Source: Fragum whitleyi
Taxonomy: Eukaryota > Mollusca > Bivalvia > Cardiida > Cardiidae
DNA: 64,000 nt
Assembly: GCA_948146395.1 (NCBI GenBank)
Contig: OX411559.1
Coordinates: forward strand, 32,986,715 to 33,050,714
Reading direction: 5' to 3'
Made by a program: the position numbers and the translations under genes. This document shows, piece after piece, positions 56,922-64,000 of this stretch. Numbering within the stretch: the first letter of the stretch is position 1; the number at the start of each line of letters is the position of its first letter. The notes under the pieces were generated by a model, which had not been told where the DNA came from, searched no databases, and saw nothing but the letters and a program-made list of their open reading frames with translations.

Positions 56922-57939
56922 AACGATATTTTCTAAGTTTTGAGAGTCACCTAAAATATTTGAAAATGTCACCTGACTGCAAACAAATCGACGTAATGCG
57001 ATTAAAATCTTATGAAATTTATTCTATAATGACGTTGTAGGACCAACATTTCATACACGTAGGAAGCTGTATATTTGGTATCTAAGTCAACCGCTTACAT
57101 TTTTTCCTCGTTCAGACGCAAACGAATATACTCGTAACAGTAACAGGACGCATGAAAACGATATACCCGATATTTGTAAAGAAGAGGAAATACGATTTCA
57201 CGATATTCAATGTCCTAAGGCGTTTGACAGATCGCATTTACGAATACAAATATACAAACAGAGTTTGCCAACTTGGTGAAATGTAAGATGGGAAGAACGG
57301 TAAAAATATGTGCTATAGGTAACGGGATTGGTTTGAATTTACTCCCAAATTAATCACCGAGCCTTTTTAAGCTGAAATGTACAGAAGCCGCTTCGTATAC
57401 GGTCAGTACACGAGCGTTTAGGGAGGATTATAGATGATTTAAAGGAAGGTGTCGAGTTATCACAACTTCTTTAAACTCTGGTGTCGATTTCCAATCGCTA
57501 AAAATTCAGGAGGTGTATTGTTATCATATTTTTCTCTACCCAGGCCCATAAAAGTACGTATATCTTTGCTTAATGTGGATCTTTCGCCGAGAAATTTTGT
57601 ATGCGTGTAGAGGATACATAAATGCTCTTAGACAAGCACTAACAATGACGAATAGTCAGGTTGTTTGACAAAAAATTAGTGACAAACCTAAAAAACAAGC
57701 AAAGTCACTCACTCCTATAGCTAGAACTCGCTCATTTTGCTTAGTTGTTACCCTCTACTTTTATTTCCTAAAAGGAGAACCATTTATCTCGACAGCGATA
57801 TTAAAATTTGAAATGAATATGATTATTTAGGTTAACTAATCAGTCAAAAACTTGCACCACCGTTAGTTCCGTATCGTAAAAATCGATCAGGTGTCCACGA
57901 ACCTTCTGGTGTCGGCGTGGTACGTTATACCCTGTGTAT

Positions 57940-58160
57940 AATTCCCTGTCTTTACGACCACCGTCTGTCAACCGTCGACTTTAATTGGCGAGACGAAAGA
58001 ATTGGTTTACTTATGACCTTGTTACACCAGAATATCCTTGTTTTCCGCGTCCATTGGGACAATTCCAAACAGATTTGATTTATGCCTGTTCGCCTTTTAT
58101 GACACCCATTTAATCATGTATATACAGTTAGTTACATCGTAAAAAGACATTCATCTCGAT
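57940..58160. other. Non-coding stretch
   Basis: No gene or repeat was recognised. Confidence 0.35.
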
Positions 58161-58164
58161 CAAA

Positions 58165-58530
58165 ACCATTCTCAGATTGATCCATCGGCTCCCCATTCAT
58201 TCATTCCAAACAGTCTCTAAAACCACTCAAAAACGCTCCAAAATGACTAAAAAGATAAAATTAACAGCTGCATTGAAAATGAATATAAATAGAAAATAAT
58301 CGCATTCACTGACGTATTTGAACTTATATATATGTCTGATTTGTTCTTGAATAAATTGGAAGCTATTCGAAGAAGTTGTATGCATATTCTTTTAAAGGGG
58401 GGTAATAAATATCGCTAATTTTGTTCATCCTGAACAAAATTAGCAATATTGGATTACCTCCCTTTAATTTACTTAAAACTCACTCCTCGCACTCATTCAA
58501 TTTTATTCCAAAATCATTCACCTTGTCCAT
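58165..58530 (+). repeat. Family S element, plus orientation
   Basis: It starts with atcgatcaaaaccatt-like text and cattcattccaaacagtctc, then aaaaacgctccaaaatgac. The hairpin 58391-58469 has arms tcgctaattttgttca / tgaacaaaattagcaatatt and aaaggggggtaat / attacctcccttt. It ends with aaaactcactcctcgcactc. The same order is seen at 63540-63935. Confidence 0.6.
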
Positions 58531-58539
58531 TTCACGATT

Positions 58540-58868
58540 TTGTTAACTGTACAGGGCTATTAAAGACAGATGGGTCATTTTGGATTTAGAATTGAAAGTC
58601 TTCCACATTTTTTCACGCATCCTTTTTGGTCGGGTACTCATAGTAATCGTCTCGATTAGGCCATTCCAATGATTACCCACAACAAAGGGTTGCATTGAAA
58701 AATACGAATTTAGATTGGTTTTACCCTTTCTAAACTGTACCTTAGTAAGTTCTTGTCAATTTCCGACAAATCAGATTTGCCTGTGGAAATTTGATCAAAA
58801 TATCCGCGTTTTCGCAACAGAATTAGCAATAATTATTACCTCCCTTTTAATGAAACAAACACTTTTCT
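58540..58868 (+). repeat. Family S related segment, left of the SINE
   Basis: gattacccacaacaaagggt, aatttagattggttttaccc and taattattacctccctttta recall 23480-23580 and the S hairpin. The segment continues on the other side of the SINE. Confidence 0.45.
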
Positions 58869-58882
58869 TTCAATGTGTATTC

Positions 58883-59158
58883 GCCGCCGTCATAGCGCAG
58901 TTGGTAGCGCGTCGGACTGTCAATCTAGAGTTCGCGGGTTCGATCCCCGACGGCGGCACTCATTCTTTCCGACTATTTGTCTGTCATCAATGGGTTGATA
59001 ATCGTAGACCTATGTGAGATAGCGGCTGGAGGCTAGGAAAGAATGTGATGGTTGTACTGGTGAGAGAAATACAAGGAATCCATTGTTAGGTGCTCCAGCC
59101 GCCGCGATATTACTGAAATAATGTTTAAAGCGGCGTTAAACTCCATTCAATCAATCAA
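58883..59158 (+). mobile_element. SINE-A, full length with perfect target duplication
   Basis: It is flanked by the 14-bp direct repeat ttcaatgtgtattc (58869-58882 and 59159-59172). The head gccgccgtcatagcgcagtt ... cgggttcgatccccgacggc has acceptor-like arms gccgccg/cggcggc. The body is complete, and the tail gcggcgttaaactccattca ends in TCAA repeats. It is 276 bp. The exact duplication and near-intact boxes make it the youngest SINE copy here. The 100-codon frame at 58715 crosses into it and is not a gene. Confidence 0.92.
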
Positions 59159-59179
59159 TTCAATGTGTATTCATGGACC

Positions 59180-59420
59180 CATCGGACACTTTAAAATCCA
59201 CACCAAGCCAATAAAATCGTAGAGTAATTTCATGAATTCGAATAAAATGTTGAACGTCTTGAACTACTTCGAAATATTTTACGAAAGATTTCGAAGCGAA
59301 TTAGATCGCCTTTTTGATTTGAGTTATTGTTTGGAATGAATGAATGAATGGATCTTTCAGTGAACGATTTGGAATGGTTTTGATCGGTATGAGTGTCTAT
59401 TTCAGGAATTTTTTAACTGT
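59180..59420 (-). repeat. Family S element part, minus orientation
   Basis: aaaatccacaccaagccaat, tcttgaactacttcgaaata and tgtttggaatgaatgaatga match 39470-39640. It follows directly on the SINE's second target duplication. Confidence 0.5.
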
Positions 59421-59785
59421 ATTTTACCTCTTTTTAAATGACTCTCCGTCTATCGTCTGCAATGATGTAAGTCACCCTAGAAACACACGCTATTTTTCCC
59501 GTTTCCCGTGTCCATCGGGAGAAACCTTCCATACCAAGATGATTTATCAGCTCTCGACCTCTACTCAGGTCTGGCCATGTCTAAAGTCTGACCACTGGAG
59601 ACACATTCAAAAACCGAGTCACGCAAAAATGTAGGAATGTTGTGTGTTTGGAGGTAACAAAACGGAAATGTACTGTATATCAAATTAACCTTGTGAATAT
59701 GTTGTCTGAATTGGAATAGTTCAATTCCGACCTTCGATAGAAGATAAAAGTCATCCAGTATTTAATAATAAGTCGATTTCATATC
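59421..59785. other. Non-coding stretch
   Basis: No gene was recognised; the 96-codon frame at 59344-59634 begins inside family S. Confidence 0.35.
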
Positions 59786-59789
59786 CGAG

Positions 59790-60115
59790 TTATGTCAGCC
59801 CAATTTGCTCAGTTTGTAGTTCACGGCACTTCAAAACCATTGAAGTTCGACGTCGTTGGTTCAAACCCGGGCTGACACACTAACAAAACTAATTGTCTTT
59901 CGGATGAGACGTTAAACCGAGGCCCCGTGAGACGGTGCTTTTTTACACCGAGCACGTTAAAGAATCTTGGCGGATCTCGACAGTAGTTACGTCATGTATC
60001 CTTGCACTATTCCCCGTAACAACTAACCGTCTTCTGGGGGCGTCGCTCATGTGGGCATGTGTTACGGTAGCGACGATAAATAAACGGAAATACACACACA
60101 TATCTGAGTTATTCA
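59790..60115 (+). mobile_element. SINE-B, plus orientation
   Basis: The tRNA-like head has matching acceptor arms gtcagccc / gggctgac (59794 to 59876), an A-box-like tgctcagtttgtagtt and a B box tggttcaaaccc. The conserved core cggatgagacgttaaaccga + ggccccgtgagac and gagcacgttaaagaatc follows, then ccgtaacaactaaccgtctt and gcgacgataaataaacgga. The copy at 40825-41115 has the same order reversed. The 80-codon frame at 59935 reads this SINE. Confidence 0.75.
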
Positions 60116-60325
60116 CATGTCGGCAGATACTAATCGTGCTGCTACGACCCCGTTACCTTGGCCAGTCGCGTGTGTGAACATCTGTCCGTCCGTCAATCAA
60201 TCTGGTTCGCTTTAAAAAAAGGCTCCTGAAAACTGACAAATGCTCGAATCTTTTTACATCATAGGTGTTCTAATTTCTTTTTGGGCTAGATCTACTACAA
60301 TGTGGTGTTTTCTCAAAGAAAAACA
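60116..60325. other. Non-coding stretch
   Basis: Contains a short gtccgtccgtcaatcaatct run; no gene was seen. Confidence 0.35.
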
Positions 60326-60329
60326 AGTT

Positions 60330-61390
60330 AAATGAAGAACAAAAGCTAATGAAAATATACACTTTGTTGTTCACGAAATGAAACATTTATCTATCTTACA
60401 CGAAAAATAAACAATTATAATTTTATTCAAATTCAAACTCGAGACCATGTATGACAATTAGTTATATTTAAATGTATCAATTTGTACTTAATTTCGTGAC
60501 ATCGTTATGACATCGTGTGTTTTATTGATGACGACAAATATGGCTAAATAGAGGATACTCGTTTGTTTAAGATTTAATAACTATCAAAGTATATTTCATT
60601 GAGTGAACCAAAAAAAAAAGCTAAAATTTGACGTTTGTTGTTCTCGTAATGAAGTGTAAACCGATCTTACTCGGAAACCAAAGGGATTTAAGACAATATG
60701 TGAAGATTTTAAAGTAAATTTTCTTAAGCGCGTTATCAAACTCGTGATTGCTATGTAACGTTCGTGCATTCAGGATCCCTCGGCGATTCTATGGAATAGA
60801 ACTTCGGAATAATACGGGTGCAGCCATAAAAGCGCGTCTTTTTGCACGTGGGATTATAGGACGTCATAAACAAAACGAAGCCGCCGAGGACGACGTTGCA
60901 TATAAAAAAAACGAAAGAAAAAAAGTGGGCATATTATAATTTGATAACAAAACCCGGTGTTTTACTGCGTTTTATCATCAAATTATTATATGCCCAAAAG
61001 ATCTCCAGAGACGATCGGAAAGAATAAACAAAATGTGATTTTCTTCAAGCGTATTAAATAACCAAAGTACAACCAGAAGCCGAATTACCTAAAGAATGAC
61101 CAAAGATTACTACACTTACGTCCTAGGTACTTTCAGTTTACGAAAATGTTCGAGCGATGTTCCGAATGACATTAATGGTGACGTCACTTTTTTGTTGAAA
61201 TGAACGAGAGCTTGGAATTATTTTATGATAACTTCACTGGTTAGACGACGCGTTTATCGAATTCTTTCCTGTTGTTATTTCTCGATAATCCATCGAAAAG
61301 CATTTAAAAGAAATAAACATAAACAGCAAATAATCTCCTGGTAATTACAGTAGTTTTTGCAGTGAAATTACCGAGCCGTAGTTTACCCAA
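60330..61390 (+). mobile_element. Family F, copy 4, split by MITE G
   Basis: Two hairpin-like halves (60340-60420 and 60550-60690: gttcacgaaatgaaacattt, cattgagtgaacc, gttgttctcgtaatgaagtg) are followed by gcgcgttatcaaactcgtga and ttgctatgtaacgttcgtg at 60766. After the insertion F resumes with acattaatggtgacgtcac and later tgttatttctcgataatcca. Confidence 0.6.
60767..61170 (+). mobile_element. MITE family G, copy 2, inside family F
   Basis: It matches 28682-29085 throughout: ctcggcgattctatggaata, gaataatacgggtgcagcca, the hairpin gtgggcatattataatttga / tcaaattattatatgccca, tacacttacgtcctaggtac and gagcgatgttccgaatg. The flanks acgttcgtg and acattaatg correspond to the single site acgttcatt(g) in intact F copies, consistent with a 9-bp target duplication that has since mutated. 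Confidence 0.75.
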
Positions 61391-61660
61391 AATCTCGACT
61401 TGTCCACGAGAAAGCATTAGGTCTTACTGATTTTGTAGTAAAAATGTTCATTTCTCCCAACCTATTTGGCTTCTTATTTAAAGGATTAGTCCCTCGCGAA
61501 AATCTCGATCGATATTTCATATTCGGAAGTTTACTGCTGTCGACTTCATTAAAATGCCGATTTGCAAACCATTTAGAAACATCAAGGCAAATTTGTCTTG
61601 CAAACAGGAAGACAAAACGAAGCAAATTGTTTGCAATATATACCCTGCTTAGCAGTTGTT
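61391..61660. other. Non-coding stretch with overlapping frames on both strands
   Basis: Frames of 100 codons (+, 61444) and 111 codons (-, 61383) overlap for most of their length. Neither has a domain, and both run into the tandem array. At most one could be real, and probably neither is. Confidence 0.35.
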
Positions 61661-61664
61661 CTTG

Positions 61665-62531
61665 CGACGAAAACTGCTCCAATTTTACAGTCCTATTTTC
61701 TAGTGTCACCCCAGTCAATGAAGATAATACGAAAGTCTGCTTCTAATTCAATAGGACCATTTTCTGGTGTCACTCCAGTCTATATATAGGTGATAGGAAA
61801 ACTTCAAAATACTATAAAAAAAATACAGCGTCACTCCAGTCTGAAGGTATATAATACGAAAGAAAACTTCAAAATGTTACAACTCCATTTTATGGCGTGA
61901 TTCTAGGCTACATGTAGATAATACGAAATAACACTCAAAATGTTTCAACATCATTTTATGGCGTCTTTCTAGGCTAAATGTAGTCAATACGAAAGAAAAC
62001 TTTAAAAATGTTACAACTTCATTTATGGCGTCTTTAAATGTAGATATTTAGAAAAAAAACTTCAAAAGTTACATCTCAATTTTATGGCGTCTTTCCAGGC
62101 TATATGAAGATAATACGAAAGAAAACCTCAAAATGTTACACCTCCATTTTTGGAGTCTTTCTAGGTTAAATATAGATAACTCGAAAGAAAATTTCAAATT
62201 GTTACATCTCCATTCCATGGCGTCTTTCTCGGCTAAATGTGGATAACTCGAAAGAAAACTTCAAAATGTTACATCTCCATTTATCGCGGTTTTTTTTGGC
62301 TAAATGTAGATAATTCGAATGAAATTTTCAACAGGTTACAGCCCCATTAATGGTGTCTTTCTAGGCTTAATGTAGATGATACGAAAGAAAAATTCACAAT
62401 GTTACATCTCCATTTTATCGCGTCTTTCCGGGCTAAATGTAGATACTTCGAAAGAAAACTTCAAAATACTACTACCCCATTTTCTGGCGCCACACCAGTC
62501 TATATGTAGATAATACGAAAGAAAACTGCTC
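61665..62531 (+). repeat. Tandem array, about 12-13 units of 65-70 bp
   Basis: The unit carries ataatacgaaagaaaacttc, aaaatgttacatctccattt and tatggcgtctttctaggct + aaatgtag. The word cgaaag or a variant recurs near 61712, 61857, 61992, 62116, 62181, 62247, 62385, 62450 and 62517. Inner units have ggcgtctttctaggct, while the units at both edges have a different middle (ttttctggtgtcactccagt on the left, ttttctggcgccacaccagt on the right). gaaaactgctcc occurs just outside both edges (61670 and 62523). Confidence 0.8.
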
Positions 62532-62678
62532 CCAGCGACTAGGCATGCTTTTTAGCCGTTCTACATGTAATATCGGACTGGCCGCCATTGATTTTTGTGA
62601 CCTAGAAAATAGATCATTGTCTGGCGATGCTGGACTTGACGCTTACCCCAATAGATACATGCATGGAAATGCTTTTTG

Positions 62679-63055
62679 TACAGTCAATATTACTCAAGCG
62701 ACCACGTCTATTAAGGAATCTGGAATGGGACCACCAAAAAGCGGTCGTTAAAGAAAATGGTCGCTTGATACACGTTTTGTTTACAATTAAGACACATTGT
62801 TCTGGTGAATATATATGTTATTGCGAAATTCTCAAAAACCCTATGCTGTAAAAAACTCAACAGAATCGTCTTATTGAGACGATTCTGTTGAGTTTTAACA
62901 GCAAAGGATTCATTAACAACACCTTTTACACTAGTGATATCTTTTTTTTTTTTTTTTTTTAAGATATTTTGATTTCAAGACGGTGATTTTGAAAACGGTC
63001 GCTAAATAAAAATGGTCGCTTAATAGACGTGGTCGCTTGAGCAATATCGACTGTA
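62679..63055. mobile_element. Tc1/mariner-type MITE with long imperfect terminal repeats
   Basis: TA borders both ends. The terminal repeats of about 37 bp are cagtcaatattactcaagcg + accacgtctattaag and cttaatagacgtggtcgctt + gagcaatatcgactg, with three differences. Further ggtcgctt words occur inside. TA target plus CAGT-starting ends is typical of Tc1/mariner. It is 377 bp, with no transposase. Confidence 0.8.
62844..62903. repeat. Near-perfect hairpin inside the Tc1/mariner-type MITE
   Basis: tgctgtaaaaaactcaacag + aatcgtct pairs with agacgattctgttgagtttt + aacagca, leaving about a 4-6-nt loop. It may be a second small element nested in the MITE. A poly-T run follows at 62942-62960. Confidence 0.75.
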
Positions 63056-63535
63056 CATTACAAGAATTGTTTTAAGGGTTCGCTTTATGGACGAGTATTG
63101 AGTCTCGCCTTCTATAGGCATAGGCCTGAGTTAATATAAAGCTTAATTTTTTACTCAACATAGAATTCCACAAAGATTAAATTTTGTCTCTCCGTCAAGG
63201 AAAACGTCTCCTCATACGTCAACAAAAGGGCGACAATTCGAAGGTGATGCAAATATATCGGCATTTTTTCCAAAGCGGTAAAATTTAAATATGGAGAAAC
63301 TTATAACGCGGTCTTTTTTGTGTATGTGTGAAGAAAGAAACGACTGAGCGACGCAAACGTCGTTACTACGGCCCTTTATTCAAGTTGTAGAGACGATGTA
63401 AAAGTCGCACAGAAACGATTTTCCGCATACATTGAAGACGAAAGTCGTCCTTTAGCTTTTGATTTAATTGAATGAATTGATTGGTCAAAAAAATATTTAA
63501 ATCGAGGGCGGTGTTGTGTCGATTACATTTACCTA
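63056..63535. other. Non-coding stretch
   Basis: No gene was recognised; the 81-codon minus-strand frame at 63366-63611 ends in family S sequence. Confidence 0.35.
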
Positions 63536-63539
63536 GAGT

Positions 63540-63936
63540 TAACATTTTCGTGAAATGGAATCCAATTCCGATCAAAACCATTCTAATTCGCTCATTCAGC
63601 GCTCCATTCATTCATTCCAAACACTCACTAAAACCATTCAAAAACACTGCGAAATCACTTAAAATAGAAGATCAACAACTACATTTCTAATAAGAATCGT
63701 AAGAAAACATCAAAGATTTCATTGACTTTGTTGCTTTTGGGAGCGTTTGATTGGTTCGTGACGATTGGGAATCTTTTTATAGAACTTGTTTGTATATCTC
63801 ATTAAAGGGAGGTAATAATCATCGCAAATTTTGTTCACCTTGAACAAAATTAGCGATGTTATTTTACCTTCCCTTAATTTCATTCAAAACTCGCTCCTCT
63901 CTTTCATTCAATTTCATTTCGAAATTATCCCTAAAT
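63540..63936 (+). repeat. Family S element, best copy
   Basis: atcaaaaccattctaattcg, ctcattcagcgctccattca and ttccaaacactcactaaaac come first. The hairpin 63801-63880 follows (aaagggaggtaat / attttaccttccctt; caaattttgttca / tgaacaaaattagcg), then caaaactcgctcctctcttt. It is about 400 bp and non-coding. Confidence 0.6.
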
Positions 63937-63939
63937 CCT

Positions 63940-64000
63940 TTGAGCCTGTGCGTGACATTTCCAACAATTTCACACCTGCGTGAGGTACGAAAGTTTGGTA
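63940..64000 (+). mobile_element. MITE family R, left end, cut by the window edge
   Basis: gagcctgtgcgtgacatttc followed by caacaatttcacac is the same terminal sequence as at 34142 and, inverted, 34373. The rest lies outside the window. Confidence 0.6.

Larger units (their letters stand above)
52551..57935. mobile_element. 5.4-kb structure bounded by inverted arms of about 850 bp
   Basis: The left arm (52551-53403) and the right arm (57087-57935) are reverse complements. For example, acacagggtataacg at the left end matches cgttataccctgtgt at the right end, and tttcctcttctttacaaata (53298) matches tatttgtaaagaagaggaaa (57170). In one 105-base stretch I counted about five differences. Lengths are 853 and 849 bp. 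TATA borders both outer ends, with a one-base difference in the arm tips. The 3.7-kb interior has no transposase frame and holds a hAT-like MITE, part of family S, a SINE with a nested MITE, and an array fragment. It is either a large non-autonomous DNA transposon with long terminal repeats or an inverted segmental duplication. Confidence 0.7.

Noticed and set aside
58883..58957. Possible tRNA gene
   Set aside because: The boxes and acceptor-like arms are good, but it is the head of a SINE with a body, tail and target duplication, and the anticodon loop lacks the conserved T.
61383..61746. Overlapping frames of 111 (-) and 100 (+) codons
   Set aside because: They are on opposite strands of the same DNA, run into a tandem array, and neither has a motif or splice context.
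1..64000. Integrated virus or autonomous retrotransposon
   Set aside because: No frame with reverse transcriptase, integrase, capsid, polymerase or helicase features was seen on either strand; the only long inverted or direct repeats are non-coding.

Overview
This window is animal nuclear DNA. It is AT-rich, has introns, contains no bacterial-style gene arrays, and is dominated by short interspersed repeats. The style of the repeats points to a mollusc, probably a bivalve: tRNA-headed SINEs whose tails run into a GCGGCGTTAAA motif, repeat termini starting AGCTCACCTGAGCAC or AGCTCCACTGGC followed by GTCCGTCCGT-type runs, and many TTAA-flanked MITEs. The taxon is an inference from these repeats and from one exon; no species can be named.

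The best-supported protein-coding piece is the last coding exon of a transcription factor at 504-1259 (+). It carries two C-terminal C2H2 fingers of the Ikaros/TRPS1/Hunchback type. Its stop codon is followed five bases later by a strong splice donor, so the mRNA probably has an intron in its 3' UTR. A second, lone candidate exon at 49789-49922 (+) has good splice sites on both sides and 44 full codons, but I do not recognise its protein. No reverse transcriptase, transposase, replicase or viral gene was found; the other short open frames fall mainly inside repeats or are chance.

Layout. 1-1.3 kb: terminal exon. 1.3-10.3 kb: AT-rich non-coding DNA with one fold-back element, one TTAA MITE and several hairpins. 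10.3-20 kb: SINEs, MITEs and two tandem-repeat-rich Helentron-like elements, one with a second repeat block and a second tail. 20-26.3 kb: the longest stretch with almost no recognisable repeat. 26.3-35 kb: dense SINE/MITE region with two piggyBac-like and one hAT-like MITE. 36-45.6 kb: two more Helentron-like elements in opposite orientations, with MITEs, tRNA-like SINEs and tandem duplications between them. 45.6-52.3 kb: fold-back elements, two further Helentron-like elements and the lone exon. 52.55-57.94 kb: a 5.4-kb structure bounded by inverted arms of about 850 bp and filled with later insertions. 58-64 kb: SINE with a perfect 14-bp target duplication, a fold-back element split by another MITE, a 65-70-bp tandem array, a Tc1/mariner-type MITE, and the start of a MITE cut by the window end.

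There is no gene pathway to describe. The biology here is that of a large intron or intergenic region shaped by non-autonomous transposons. Several insertions can be ordered in time because their target duplications or empty sites are visible.
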